DNA of 64,000 bases, taken from VXMO01 sp965219405. GTDB lineage: Bacteria > Chloroflexota > Dehalococcoidia > UBA6926. Below, piece after piece: positions 48,749-58,100 of this stretch. The stretch's first letter is position 1. Each line of letters begins with the position of its first letter. The DNA lies in contig OZ244736.1 in assembly GCA_965219405.1 (NCBI GenBank), positions 620,001 to 684,000 of the forward strand, written 5' to 3'. The notes under the pieces were generated by a model. The model worked only from the letters and a program-made list of their open reading frames with translations, searched no databases and was not told where the DNA came from. A program made the translations under genes and the position numbers.

Positions 48749-49987
48749 ATGGGCGAGTTAAATAGCGGCGATACTGCCTGGATTCTGATGTCGACGGTTC
48801 TGGTGTTGTTCATGACCCCGGGCCTCGCATTCTTCTATGGCGGTCTTGTGCGAGGTCGGAATGCCATCAGCACAATCTCATTCAGCTTCATTACGATGGC
48901 CGTTGCGAGCCTTGTCTGGGTTCTCTGGGGCTACAGCCTGGCATTTGGGGATGGCGGCGATCTGAACAATTTCATAGGGAGTCTTTCCTACGTCGGTCTG
49001 AGCGGCATTGGCACCGGGGATGTCGACGGAGGCATTCCGGTTCTCCTCTTTGTTGCGTTCCAGATGATGTTCGCCATCATCACGCCCGCGCTCATCACGG
49101 GCGCAATCGTGGAACGATTCAAGTTCACGACGTACCTGATCTTCCTGGTGCTTTGGCTTACTTTTGTCTACGCGCCCATATGTCACTGGGTCTGGGCAGG
49201 TGGCTGGATTGCCCAACTCGGCGATGGAACGGGAGCGCTCGACTTCGCGGGCGGAACAGTCGTCCACATCAACGCCGGAGTCGCGGCCCTCGTCGCGGCA
49301 GTACTGGTTGGGCGGCGGCGCAGGCCGGCCATTGAGCCGCACAACGTGCCGTACGTCGTTCTGGGCGCGGGCATCCTCTGGTTCGGCTGGTTCGGATTCA
49401 ATGCCGGTTCCGGCCTGGTGGCTGATGGGCAGGCCGTCAACGCCCTGCTGGTGACGAACACTGCAGCCGCAGCGGGCGCACTGTCTTGGGGCATCCTGTC
49501 CTACATCCAGAACAAGCGCATCAGCGCCGTCGGGATTGCGACGGGCGCAGTTGCGGGGCTGGTGGCCATCACTCCTGCGGCGGGATTTGTCAACGTGATG
49601 GGCGCGCTCGTCCTGGGTATCGGAGCCGGTGTGCTCCCATACTTCTTTGTGATGTACCGTCCGAAGCTTGGCTTTGACGATGCGCTTGAAGTCTTTGGTG
49701 TGCACGGCATCGCTGGAATTTGGGGCGCGCTTGGAACCGGCGTCTTCGCAGTGGAAGCCATCGGTGGAACCGCCGGCTTGATTGAGGGCAACGCAGAGCA
49801 AATGGGCTGGCAGATAATCGCTGTTGTCGCAACAATCGCATACTCCGGCGTCGCGACGTTCGTAATCCTCAAGGTTCTTGACCTTATCCCGGGTCTCGGC
49901 CTTAGAGAGTCCGAGCGTGCCGAAGACGAAGGCCTGGATCTCGCTGCACACGGTGAGCGCGCATACGTCGCGGACGGTGCAGACTAG
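48749..49987 (+). CDS. amt: Ammonium transporter (Amt/MEP/Rh)
   Basis: 412 residues from ATG at 48749 with GGAAGGAGG upstream. Eleven helices. Signature segments: MTPGLAFFYGGLVRGRNAIS, the AmtB-type DFAGGTVVHINAGVAALVAA with a pore His, GWFGFNAGSGLVADGQAVNALL, and the FGVHGIAGIWGALGTGVF region carrying the second pore His. Moves ammonium inward. Followed 110 bases later by its partner glnK, with two hairpins in between. Confidence 0.95.
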   Translation: MGELNSGDTAWILMSTVLVLFMTPGLAFFYGGLVRGRNAISTISFSFITMAVASLVWVLWGYSLAFGDGGDLNNFIGSLSYVGLSGIGTGDVDGGIPVLLFVAFQMMFAIITPALITGAIVERFKFTTYLIFLVLWLTFVYAPICHWVWAGGWIAQLGDGTGALDFAGGTVVHINAGVAALVAAVLVGRRRRPAIEPHNVPYVVLGAGILWFGWFGFNAGSGLVADGQAVNALLVTNTAAAAGALSWGILSYIQNKRISAVGIATGAVAGLVAITPAAGFVNVMGALVLGIGAGVLPYFFVMYRPKLGFDDALEVFGVHGIAGIWGALGTGVFAVEAIGGTAGLIEGNAEQMGWQIIAVVATIAYSGVATFVILKVLDLIPGLGLRESERAEDEGLDLAAHGERAYVADGAD

Positions 49988-50031
49988 ACCTGCCACAAGG
50001 AATGACTACAATCGTGAGCAGCGCGAGAGCG

Positions 50032-50074
50032 GGGATTAATCCCGCGGCCCGGTGGTCCAGTACCGCCGGGCCGC
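50032..50074 (+). other. Two adjacent hairpins between amt and glnK
   Basis: GGGATTAATCCC (50032-50043) is a perfect 12-base palindrome. Next to it GCGGCCCGGTGGT (50044-50056) pairs with ACCGCCGGGCCGC (50062-50074) over 13 positions around a 5-base loop. Neither has a T tract, so they are more likely a processing, stability or attenuation structure than a terminator, allowing different amounts of the two messages. Confidence 0.6.
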
Positions 50075-50097
50075 CCAGAAAGGAATAGGAGACAACG

Positions 50098-50451
50098 ATG
50101 CTGAGTATAGAGGCGATTATCAGGCCTGAGACAATTGAAGACGTGGTAGGCGAGCTGGAAGCCGTCGGCTGTCGCAAGTTCTACTACGCCAATGTCACCG
50201 GCACAGGGCGGCAGGGCGGGGTTGAGGTGTTCGTCGGACGCGCCGGGCAGATGACCCGCCGTCATGAACGCCCCAGGACGATTGTCCGAGCGGTCATCGA
50301 TGACGGTATGAAAGACGATGTCATTAACGCCATCATCAGGGGGGGCCGAAGCCCCGGTGACGGTGAGGTTGGTGACGGCAAGATCTTTGTTACTCGTGTG
50401 GACGATGTGGTTCGTGTGAGAACCGGAGAGTCCGGCGAGGCAGCCATCTGA
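50098..50451 (+). CDS. glnK: P-II signal-transduction protein with Phe at the uridylylation site
   Basis: 117 residues. P-II fold: MLSIEAIIRPETIEDVVGEL at the start, GDGKIFVTRVDDVVRVRTGE at the end. In the T-loop the usual GHTELYRG reads GGVEVFVG, so the Tyr51 that GlnD uridylylates is Phe, and TGKIGDG reads DGEVGDG, so the ATP-contacting Lys90 is Glu. A short insertion (GGRSPGDGE) precedes the last strands. Being beside amt, it probably binds and closes the channel, but control would have to be by nucleotide binding alone or be altered. Confidence 0.9.
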   Translation: MLSIEAIIRPETIEDVVGELEAVGCRKFYYANVTGTGRQGGVEVFVGRAGQMTRRHERPRTIVRAVIDDGMKDDVINAIIRGGRSPGDGEVGDGKIFVTRVDDVVRVRTGESGEAAI

Positions 50452-50475
50452 CGGGGAGAAAGGTGAGTGGGGGAC

Positions 50476-50515
50476 GTATCCGCGGCAGGCAGCGCCCGCC
50501 GCGGATACGCCTTTT
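50476..50515 (+). terminator. Intrinsic terminator after glnK
   Basis: A perfect 11-bp stem GTATCCGCGGC (50476-50486) and GCCGCGGATAC (50498-50508) with an 11-base loop, then GCCTTTT. Ends the amt-glnK transcript. Confidence 0.75.
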
Positions 50516-50603
50516 GGAGGAGTATCCCCCTATCATGATGTCTCAAAAATCCATATAGTTTGAGGGACGACGAATCCTTCTGGCGAATGGGAGACAGGCA
50601 ACG

Positions 50604-50945
50604 ATGACATCTACGGCAGAGCCCTTTGAACGAGTTGACATTGATGGAGCAAGAGAGCTTATCGATAGCGGCGATGTGGCGCTGATTGATGTCCGCGAAC
50701 AGGAGGAATGGGACGAGGGCTACATTGAAGGCGCGACCCGCATCTCCGTCAACGACATCATCAACATGTCGGCCGTCGATGACCTGCCCAAGGACCAACC
50801 CATCGTCTTCTACTGTGCCGCCGGCGTCCGCTCTGCCCTCGCCTCCGAACTTGCCGCCTCCGTCGGTGTCCCCGGTCCGCTCTACAGCATGGAGGGCGGT
50901 TTCGATGCGTGGAAAAAGGCCGGCCACCCCACCGCGCAGGACTGA
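50604..50945 (+). CDS. Rhodanese-domain protein
   Basis: 113 residues, one rhodanese domain. The catalytic loop is FYCAAGVRSAL with the persulfide Cys, after the LIDVREQEEWDEGYIEGA strand and with the usual EGGFDAWKKAGHP end. Single-domain rhodaneses pass sulfur to various acceptors; the acceptor is unknown. GGGAG upstream of the ATG. It overlaps or abuts the next gene (choice of start), suggesting co-transcription. Confidence 0.88.
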   Translation: MTSTAEPFERVDIDGARELIDSGDVALIDVREQEEWDEGYIEGATRISVNDIINMSAVDDLPKDQPIVFYCAAGVRSALASELAASVGVPGPLYSMEGGFDAWKKAGHPTAQD

Positions 50946-50959
50946 ACCTGCTCTGTCCG

Positions 50960-52573
50960 GTGACTACTGACCCCTACGAAGCCCAGCGTCCTGTTATTGA
51001 CGCACTCAGTTCCCCTGCAACCTATCCTCCCCGCGACGGTGTGGACACCGTCGAAGTCCGTGAAACCCACTCTGCCGTCGTCTTCCTTGCCGGCAACCGC
51101 GCCTACAAGATGAAGAAAGCCGTCGACTACGGCTTCTTGGACTTCACCACCCTCCAAAAGCGCCGCCACTTCTGCTACCAGGAACTCTTTCTCAACCAGC
51201 GCGCCGCTCCGGACATCTACCGTGAAGTCCACGCCGTTATTCCGAATGGACGGGGCGGCTACCGCATCGTTGCGGAAGAAAACCCCGCAGCCGTCGAATA
51301 CCTCGTTCAGATGGTCCGCCTGCCGGAAGACATGATGTTGGACGCGCGGTTGGAGCGCGGTGAGGTCACGCCGGAGATGATGGGCGAACTCGGCCGCATC
51401 ATCGCTAATATCCATGCCCATGCTCAGACAAGCGATGAGATAGCCGCAGCAGGCGATCTCGAAGGCGTCCGCTTCAATGTTGAAGAGAACTTTGAACAGA
51501 CGGAGGCGTACATCGGCCGCACAATTTCGCAGGAAACATACGACACCGTCTCTGCATACGCTCGCCGCTTCATGGAGCAGCGTGAAACTCTCTTCCACTC
51601 CCGTTCGCGCAACGGCTTTGTGCGAGACACGCACGGAGACCTCCACGCCCAACAGATCTGCATAGAGGCCAACGGTCGCATCTCAGTTCTGGACTGCATT
51701 GACTTCAACGATCGGTTCCGATACGGAGACGTTGCATGGGACGTCGGATTCATGGCTATGGACCTTGAAGCCCGCGGTCACCCAGACCTTGCTCGCGCCT
51801 TCGTTGATGGCTACCTGGAACAGGCTGATGATCCCGGAATGCCGGAACTCCTGCCCTTCTACCAGTGCTATCGTGCCTACGTTCGCGGCAAGGTTGAGGG
51901 CTTTCGGCTGGATCAGCCCGGCCTCAGCGACCAGGAGGCCGCAGAAGTCAGGGGGCGCGCAGAGGGCTATTTCCGTCTTGCCGAGCAATACGCCCGTACC
52001 ATGATTGGCCCCAACATCGTTCTCATCGGCGGCCTCATGGGAACGGGCAAGAGCACCCTCGCGCAGGGCCTCGCCCGTGAGCGCGGACACACCTACATCT
52101 CCAGCGATGTCGTTCGTAAGCAGATGCAGGGCCTCCCCCCGGAAGAGCGCCATTTCGTCGATTGGAACGCAGAAATCTATACACCGGAAATGACGGAGCG
52201 CACCTACGACGAATTAGCGCGTCTCGCTGCCGAAGCCCTGGAACAAGGCCGTTCAATTGTCATCGACGCCTCGTTCATCCGTGCCCAACACCGTGCCCGC
52301 TTTGAGACGCTCTCACGTGCCGGCGGCGTCCCTCTCCTGTTCGTGTTGTGCGAACTGCCGGAAGAAGAAACGCGCCGACGCCTCGACGCCCGTGCTGCAC
52401 AGGGTGGTGACCCGGCCGATGGCCGTTGGGAGATCTACGCTGCCCAGCGTGATTCATTCCAACCCCCGGACGAACTGTCCGCCGATTCTGTCATCAGCCT
52501 TGACACCTCCGAGTCATCCGAAGCTGTCGTTCGAACCCTCGTCTCGCACCTGGACGCTGACACGCTAGAATAG
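50960..52573 (+). CDS. Fusion of APH-like kinase and P-loop ATPase domains
   Basis: 537 residues from GTG at 50960 (an ATG at 50909 would overlap the rhodanese gene). The first 340 residues are an aminoglycoside-phosphotransferase-like kinase with DTHGDLHAQQICIE (catalytic HGDLH) and LDCIDFNDRFRYGDVAWDVG (metal-binding Asp). The last 190 form a nucleoside-kinase-type P-loop domain: GLMGTGKSTLAQGLA (Walker A), IVIDASFIRAQHRARF and a lid region around RRRLDARAAQGG. This COG2187+COG0645 architecture is widespread and uncharacterised. Substrates unknown. Confidence 0.85.
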   Translation: MTTDPYEAQRPVIDALSSPATYPPRDGVDTVEVRETHSAVVFLAGNRAYKMKKAVDYGFLDFTTLQKRRHFCYQELFLNQRAAPDIYREVHAVIPNGRGGYRIVAEENPAAVEYLVQMVRLPEDMMLDARLERGEVTPEMMGELGRIIANIHAHAQTSDEIAAAGDLEGVRFNVEENFEQTEAYIGRTISQETYDTVSAYARRFMEQRETLFHSRSRNGFVRDTHGDLHAQQICIEANGRISVLDCIDFNDRFRYGDVAWDVGFMAMDLEARGHPDLARAFVDGYLEQADDPGMPELLPFYQCYRAYVRGKVEGFRLDQPGLSDQEAAEVRGRAEGYFRLAEQYARTMIGPNIVLIGGLMGTGKSTLAQGLARERGHTYISSDVVRKQMQGLPPEERHFVDWNAEIYTPEMTERTYDELARLAAEALEQGRSIVIDASFIRAQHRARFETLSRAGGVPLLFVLCELPEEETRRRLDARAAQGGDPADGRWEIYAAQRDSFQPPDELSADSVISLDTSESSEAVVRTLVSHLDADTLE

Positions 52574-52620
52574 GCACTGTCCCCCGTGCCACCAACAATC
52601 AATAGGAGAACGTGCCACCA

Positions 52621-53895
52621 ATGACCGTTACAGATCTCGCCCATGACATAGCCAACTTGGCCCTGGCTGACGAGGGCCAAAGGCGTATCGAATGGGCCGC
52701 GCGCGAAATGCCCGTCGTCAAGCTCATCCAGGAACGTTTCCGTGAGGAGCGCCCGCTTGAGGGGCAGCGAATTGCCGCATGTCTGCACGTCACATCAGAA
52801 ACGGCCAACCTCATGCTCGCCCTCAAAGAGGGTGGCGCGGAGGTTCGCCTGTGCGCGTCCAACCCGCTCTCTACGCAGAACGATGTTGCCGCAGCGCTCG
52901 TCGCCAATCACGGCATCTCCGTTTTCGCCATCTACGGTGAGAACACGGAGACGTACTACAAGCACATCAACCAGTCCCTTGACGGCAACCCCACAATCAC
53001 AATGGACGATGGCGCAGACCTCGTCGCAACTATTCATGGTGAGCGGCAGGATCTTATCGAGGGCCTCCGCGGCGGCAGCGAAGAGACCACAACCGGCGTT
53101 ATTCGCCTCCGCAGCCTCGCGCAGCAGGGCAAGCTCATGTACCCCGTCGTCGCCGTGAATGATGCTGACACCAAGCACCTCTTTGACAATCGCTACGGCA
53201 CTGGCCAGTCCACGCTGGACGGCATCACGCGTGCCACCAACATCCTCTGGGCCGGGAAGACCGTGCTCATCGCCGGCTATGGCTGGTGTGGCCGTGGCGT
53301 CGCCATGCGGGCGCGCGGCATGGGCGCCCAGGTCATCGTCAGCGAAATCGACCCCATCCGCGCTCTGGAAGCCCTGATGGACGGCAACCGTGTGATGACT
53401 GCAGCGGAGGCCGTGCCGGAGGCCGATATCATCATCACCGTCACCGGTGACATCCACGCCATCGGTCGCAGCCACATCCCCCTCCTCAAGGACGGCGTCG
53501 TTCTGACCAACTCCGGCCACTTCAACGTTGAGATTGATATCCCGGCCCTTGAAGAAGCCAGTGACGGCTCCCGCGAGATGAGGTCGAACGTCGTCGCCTA
53601 TGCGATGAAGGACGGTCGCACAGTCAATCTCCTTGCTGAAGGACGCCTCATCAACCTCGCCGCCGCCGAAGGGCACCCGTCCGCCGTCATGGACCTCTCA
53701 TTCGCTGATCAGGCGCTCGCCGCCGAGTATCTCTCCGGTAGTGAAGGCGCAGACCTTTCAAATGATGTCCACACCCTCCCGCGTGAACTTGATTCGGAAG
53801 TCGCGCGACTCAAGCTCCGCTCCGTTGGCATTACCATCGACACACCAACCGAAGAACAGACAAAGTACCTCGGCAGTTGGGAGATGGGCACCTGA
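52621..53895 (+). CDS. ahcY: Adenosylhomocysteinase
   Basis: 424 residues from ATG at 52621; a GTG at 52612, three bases after AGGAG, is possible. Clear SAH hydrolase: GAEVRLCASNPLSTQNDVAA at the substrate site, CxxxS-type GVIRLRSLAQQGKLMYPVVA, NAD-binding GYGWCGRGVAM, ITVTGDIHAIGRSHIPLLKD, and the C-terminal KLRSVGITIDTPT before the end YLGSWEMGT. Splits S-adenosylhomocysteine to adenosine and homocysteine. Within a run ahcY-thioesterase-metK, making and recycling the methyl donor. Confidence 0.95.
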   Translation: MTVTDLAHDIANLALADEGQRRIEWAAREMPVVKLIQERFREERPLEGQRIAACLHVTSETANLMLALKEGGAEVRLCASNPLSTQNDVAAALVANHGISVFAIYGENTETYYKHINQSLDGNPTITMDDGADLVATIHGERQDLIEGLRGGSEETTTGVIRLRSLAQQGKLMYPVVAVNDADTKHLFDNRYGTGQSTLDGITRATNILWAGKTVLIAGYGWCGRGVAMRARGMGAQVIVSEIDPIRALEALMDGNRVMTAAEAVPEADIIITVTGDIHAIGRSHIPLLKDGVVLTNSGHFNVEIDIPALEEASDGSREMRSNVVAYAMKDGRTVNLLAEGRLINLAAAEGHPSAVMDLSFADQALAAEYLSGSEGADLSNDVHTLPRELDSEVARLKLRSVGITIDTPTEEQTKYLGSWEMGT

Positions 53896-54425
53896 GTCGT
53901 CCAAACGCAACACAGGCCGGCGCGTCGGACAGGCCCGAAGCAGTGTCGATTCGAGCGACCGTGTCCCTCGAGGAGCAGGAGCGATACGGCCACTGCTTCG
54001 CGTGCGGAGCAGCCAACGATTCCGGCCTCAATCTGGAATTCGAAGCGATTGAGGGTGGCGGCGTCACCGCTCTCTACGTCCCGCAGGATCGACACCAGGG
54101 ATGGCCAAATGTCCTGCACGGCGGAATTGTTGCGACGCTGCTTGATGAATCCGCCGCCTATGTCGCCTACGCCCGCGGCCAACACGCCGCCACTGCGCGA
54201 CTGAATGTCCGCTACAGCCGCGCTGCGCCGCTCGATACGCCCCTGCGCGTGACCGCAACACTGGCAAAAGACACGCGCAGAATGCTTACTATAGAAGCCC
54301 GTGTCACAACCCTCGCCGACGAGAAAATCGCCGACGCAGAAGCCAAACTCCTCCTCCTTACGCCCAATCAGGAGCGGGAATATGGCCTGATACCGCAACC
54401 CACTGAACGCAACAACGAAGGCTAA
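53877..54425 (+). CDS. PaaI-type hotdog thioesterase
   Basis: Up to 182 residues; a TTG at 53877 overlapping the ahcY end and a GTG near 53942 are both possible starts. Begins its conserved part with YGHCFACGAANDSGLNLEFE (Cys-rich entry typical of PaaI-like proteins) and contains the hotdog active-site helix HGGIVATLLDESAAYVA with the catalytic Asp. Hydrolyses an acyl-CoA or acyl-phenyl thioester. Lies between ahcY and metK and may be co-transcribed with them; no link to methylation is known. Confidence 0.85.
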   Translation: MGDGHLSRPNATQAGASDRPEAVSIRATVSLEEQERYGHCFACGAANDSGLNLEFEAIEGGGVTALYVPQDRHQGWPNVLHGGIVATLLDESAAYVAYARGQHAATARLNVRYSRAAPLDTPLRVTATLAKDTRRMLTIEARVTTLADEKIADAEAKLLLLTPNQEREYGLIPQPTERNNEG

Positions 54426-54459
54426 ATCGAGGCATGGATTTAGGGAGGTATATGAGTCG

Positions 54460-55683
54460 ATGACCAGCTTTTCGCGCAACCCATCGTTCCTGCAGACGGG
54501 GGAATCAGTGACTGAGGGTCACCCGGACAAGTTGTGTGACCAGATCTCGGATGCAGTCCTTGACGCCATACTTGCTGAGGACCCCCAGGGCCGCGTCGCA
54601 TGTGAGACTCTGGTGACCAGGGGCTTGGTATTCGTCACGGGCGAGGTCACCACCAACACCTATGTCGACATACAGGCCATTGTCCGAAACACCGTGCGCG
54701 ACGCCGGCTACACGAATGCTGACTACGGTTTCGATTTCAATACCTGTGGTGTCGTTGTCTCCATCAATGAACAGTCGCCTGACATCCAGGCCGGCGTAGA
54801 CGTTGCGGAGGAAGTCCGGGGCGAGGGCGAGTCGGACGCGATCGAGCGCCTCGGCGCCGGCGATCAGGGAACCATGATTGGATTCGCCTGTACTGAGACG
54901 CCTACCCTCATGCCCATGCCCATATACCTCTCTCACCTCCTTGCGGCGCGACTCGCCCGAGTGCGGCGTGACGGGCAGCTCCCATACCTCCGCCCGGATG
55001 GGAAATCGCAGGTCACCGTTGAGTATCAGCAGGGCGTTCCTGTCCGTGTCGACAGCATCACTCTCGCTGCACAACATGACCCGGAAGTCAGCAATGAAGC
55101 GCTGCAGCGTGATCTGCGGGAACTCGTGATTCGCGAGGTCGTGCCCCACGGCATGATGGATAGGGACACCAAGTACCACATCAACGCTTCCGGTCGGTTC
55201 GTGCTCGGCGGCCCCATGGCGGATGCCGGCCTGACCGGACGCAAGATCCTCGTCGATACATACGGCGGCGGCTACAAGCACGGCGGCGGCGCGTTCTCCG
55301 GCAAAGACCCCACAAAGGTCGACCGTTCCGGCGCCTACATGGCTCGATACATCGCCAAGAACATCGTCGCTGCGGGCATCGCCGAACGCTGTGAAATTCA
55401 ACTCGCCTACGTCATCGGCAGGGCCGAACCTGCCTCAATCTCTGTCGAAACCTACGGAACCGGCCGCATAGATGACAATGTCATTGAATCCGTGATTCGT
55501 AACCACTTCGACCTTCGCCCCGGCGCAATCATCCGCGACCTCCAGCTCCGCCGTCCCATCTATCGAAAGATTGCCGCCTACGGCCACTTTGGCCGTACGG
55601 ATGTTGATCTGCCCTGGGAACGCACTGACAAAGCAGATACGCTCCGTCAGGAAGCCGGCATACCCGACGAGCAAGACAGCTAA
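54460..55683 (+). CDS. metK: S-adenosylmethionine synthetase
   Basis: 407 residues, standard bacterial MetK. Three-domain fold with TEGHPDKLCDQISDAVLD (the first signature), GAGDQGTMIGFACTET with the catalytic HPD/KD region, and GGGAFSGKDPTKVDRSGAYMA (second signature with Lys). Makes SAM from ATP and methionine. A strong SD (AGGGAGG) precedes the ATG. With ahcY upstream it covers both ends of the methyl cycle. Confidence 0.97.
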   Translation: MTSFSRNPSFLQTGESVTEGHPDKLCDQISDAVLDAILAEDPQGRVACETLVTRGLVFVTGEVTTNTYVDIQAIVRNTVRDAGYTNADYGFDFNTCGVVVSINEQSPDIQAGVDVAEEVRGEGESDAIERLGAGDQGTMIGFACTETPTLMPMPIYLSHLLAARLARVRRDGQLPYLRPDGKSQVTVEYQQGVPVRVDSITLAAQHDPEVSNEALQRDLRELVIREVVPHGMMDRDTKYHINASGRFVLGGPMADAGLTGRKILVDTYGGGYKHGGGAFSGKDPTKVDRSGAYMARYIAKNIVAAGIAERCEIQLAYVIGRAEPASISVETYGTGRIDDNVIESVIRNHFDLRPGAIIRDLQLRRPIYRKIAAYGHFGRTDVDLPWERTDKADTLRQEAGIPDEQDS

Positions 55684-55704
55684 CCGGCCCGGCTTGCGTG
55701 GCCC

Positions 55705-56757
55705 ATGCTAACCGGAGGCCTCACCGCAGTCGTTCTTGCCGGCGGCGAGGGAACGCGCCTCCGGCCACTCACCAATGACCTGCCAAAGCCCGTCCTCCCA
55801 GTCGCAAACCGTCCATTCTTCGAATACATGCTCGACCACCTCAGGACGGCAAGCGTTACGCGCGTCATCATGGCGCTCGGCTACCGCGCCCAACCCCTCA
55901 TCGATCAATTCGGCGACGGTAGTGAATACGGCCTCCTAATCGACTACGTGGTTGAAGACAAACCACTCGGCACATCCGGCGCGGTCCGCGCTCTCCTACC
56001 GGAACTAAAGGAAACCTTTCTCGTCCTCAACGGCGATTGCGTCACGGAGATCGATATCGCCGCCATGGTGGACCAGCACGTCGAACGCCGCGAATACGCC
56101 ACCCTCGCCGTCCACACCGTCGATGACCCGTCGCGCTACGGCGTCGTCGTCCTCGATGGAATCGGCTACGTTAGCCGATTCATTGAGAAGCCCCCCGGCC
56201 CGCGCTTTCCGGCGAACACCGTCAACAGCGGCGTCTACGTCCTTGAGCCGGAAGTGTTCAATTTCATTGGCGACGGCTTCTCCATGTTTGAGAAAGACCT
56301 CTTCCCCTCCGTACTCATGTCCGGCGTCGAGATTGGCTCCTTCCCCTGGGAGGGCTATTTCATGGACATGGGAACACCGCAGAGCCTCCTGCAGCTCAAC
56401 CGCGATATCCTCACCGGCGCAGCTCCATCTCTCCGTCCACCCGCCAAGCCCACGACCGCCCCGCAAATCCACGATTCCGCCCACGGTGAAGGTCCTGTCA
56501 GCTATGGCGAGGGCGTCACCGTCGGCGCAAATGCACGGATAATTGGCCCCGTCTCGCTGGGTGACGGCGCAACCATCGGCGATTCTGCGCACATTGAAGA
56601 CTCTGTCATCCTGGCCGGTGTACGAATCGGCGCGGGCGCAACCATTCGCAGCGCAATCGTTGCCCAAAACACCGTCGTGCCGGACGGAACCGCTATTGAG
56701 CCGGGCGATGTGTTCGACGGCGGCGCAACACCCGCTACAGACGCCGCAAGCGTCTAA
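55705..56757 (+). CDS. Nucleotide-sugar pyrophosphorylase (mannose-1-phosphate guanylyltransferase-like)
   Basis: 350 residues. The N-terminal nucleotidyltransferase domain starts LTAVVLAGGEGTRLRPLTND LP-type GGEGTRLRP and has PKPVLPVANRPFFEYMLDHL; the C-terminal 110 residues are a left-handed beta-helix of hexapeptide repeats (YGEGVTVGANARIIGPV, HIEDSVILAGVRIGAGATI). This is the GDP-mannose/UDP-sugar family; the base and sugar cannot be fixed from motifs alone. Follows metK by 21 bases. Probably supplies an activated sugar for surface glycans. Confidence 0.87.
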   Translation: MLTGGLTAVVLAGGEGTRLRPLTNDLPKPVLPVANRPFFEYMLDHLRTASVTRVIMALGYRAQPLIDQFGDGSEYGLLIDYVVEDKPLGTSGAVRALLPELKETFLVLNGDCVTEIDIAAMVDQHVERREYATLAVHTVDDPSRYGVVVLDGIGYVSRFIEKPPGPRFPANTVNSGVYVLEPEVFNFIGDGFSMFEKDLFPSVLMSGVEIGSFPWEGYFMDMGTPQSLLQLNRDILTGAAPSLRPPAKPTTAPQIHDSAHGEGPVSYGEGVTVGANARIIGPVSLGDGATIGDSAHIEDSVILAGVRIGAGATIRSAIVAQNTVVPDGTAIEPGDVFDGGATPATDAASV

Positions 56758-56843
56758 CCTATACCGTGGGGAATGGCGATGATTACAACACCGATGGCCG
56801 CCATTCGTAATAGCAACGCCAACGTGAACGGTCTTTAAAGAAC

Positions 56844-58100
56844 GTGGCCGCCCCGACTGACGGGCCCCCACAGGCATCCGTCCCCTCTTTCCTTGCGGGC
56901 CCGCTCCGCACGCTCCAATTCCGTGATTTCCGTATCCTTTGGGGCGCCACGATGGCGATGTCCATGGGCTTCTGGATGCAGCAGCTCACGTTGGGTTGGC
57001 TCGTCCTGAGCATCTCTGATTCAGCGTTTTGGGTCGGCGCTGCCGAGGCCGCCCGCCTTGCCCCATTCCTCCTCTTCGGCCTCGTGGCCGGTACTATCGC
57101 GGACCGGCTCGAACGACGCATCCTTCTTCGCGTCATCGTCACCTGCAACATCGTCCTAAGTATCACGCTCGGAATGCTGGAACTGAACGGCCTGCTCAGC
57201 GTCCCCGTCGCCATTGGCGGCGCATTCCTTTACGGCACCGTCAACGCCTTTCTCATGCCCACGCTCCAGGCCTATGTCCATGACATCGTCGGCAGTCGCT
57301 ACATCGTGAACGGCCTCGCCCTCAACCAGACGGCGCAGCGCCTCATGGGCGTCTTTGGAGGACTCCTGGGCGGCACCCTGCTGCTGGTTCTGGGAATCGG
57401 CGGAACGTTTCTCGTGATGGCGGTTGGCTATGCGATTGCGCTGACCATATTGCTCTTCACCCGCACGTCATCCCGCCCCGGATTCGGCACGCCGGAACAG
57501 CCGTCAGTCCGCCAGTCCTTTACAGAGGCGCTCGGCCTTGTCGGTCACAACCCGTCCGTCCGTGCCCTGCTGCTCCTGTCAGTCGCGACGGAGATATTCG
57601 CCTTCTCCCACATCGTCATGATCTCCATCTTCGCCCGCGATGTGCTGGAGATCGGCCCGCAGGGTTTCGGCATCATGGTCGCCGCCCGCGCCGTTGGCTC
57701 CGTCATCGGCGTCGTCGCCCTCGCTTCTATCGGCGATAGACTCCCAAAGGGCAAGACCCTGCTTGTTGCGAGCGCATTATTCGGTCTCAGCCTTGCAGCC
57801 TTTGGCTCTCAGCCGTGGATCGTAACCGCGCTGATCTTCCTGGGCGTGGCCGGAATGATGGCCTCGATTTTCGACCTACTCCAGCAGGCTTCCCTGCAAC
57901 TCGCCGTGGGCGAGGATCAGCGGGGCAGGGCAATGGGCATCTGGGTCATGGGTGTGGGCGCAGGCCCCGTCGGTCACCTGGAGGTCGGCGCGCTCTCCGA
58001 TTTCACGAGCCCGCAGTTCGCCGTCATCTTCAACGGCCTCATGCTAGCAGTCCTGGTCATCCTGGTGACGATGACAACCCCGCGCCTCCGACGCATCTAG
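56844..58100 (+). CDS. MFS transporter (MFS_3/EntS-like)
   Basis: 418 residues from GTG at 56844. Twelve helices, opening FRDFRILWGATMAMSMGFWM, with GTIADRLERRILLRVIV after helix 2 and DQRGRAMGIWVMGVGAGP late. Closely follows the pattern of the exporters at 20780 and 30384 but without their tails. Substrate unknown. Its stop overlaps that of the convergent DinB-like gene by 4 bases, and no strong promoter is seen in the 86-base gap. Confidence 0.87.
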   Translation: MAAPTDGPPQASVPSFLAGPLRTLQFRDFRILWGATMAMSMGFWMQQLTLGWLVLSISDSAFWVGAAEAARLAPFLLFGLVAGTIADRLERRILLRVIVTCNIVLSITLGMLELNGLLSVPVAIGGAFLYGTVNAFLMPTLQAYVHDIVGSRYIVNGLALNQTAQRLMGVFGGLLGGTLLLVLGIGGTFLVMAVGYAIALTILLFTRTSSRPGFGTPEQPSVRQSFTEALGLVGHNPSVRALLLLSVATEIFAFSHIVMISIFARDVLEIGPQGFGIMVAARAVGSVIGVVALASIGDRLPKGKTLLVASALFGLSLAAFGSQPWIVTALIFLGVAGMMASIFDLLQQASLQLAVGEDQRGRAMGIWVMGVGAGPVGHLEVGALSDFTSPQFAVIFNGLMLAVLVILVTMTTPRLRRI

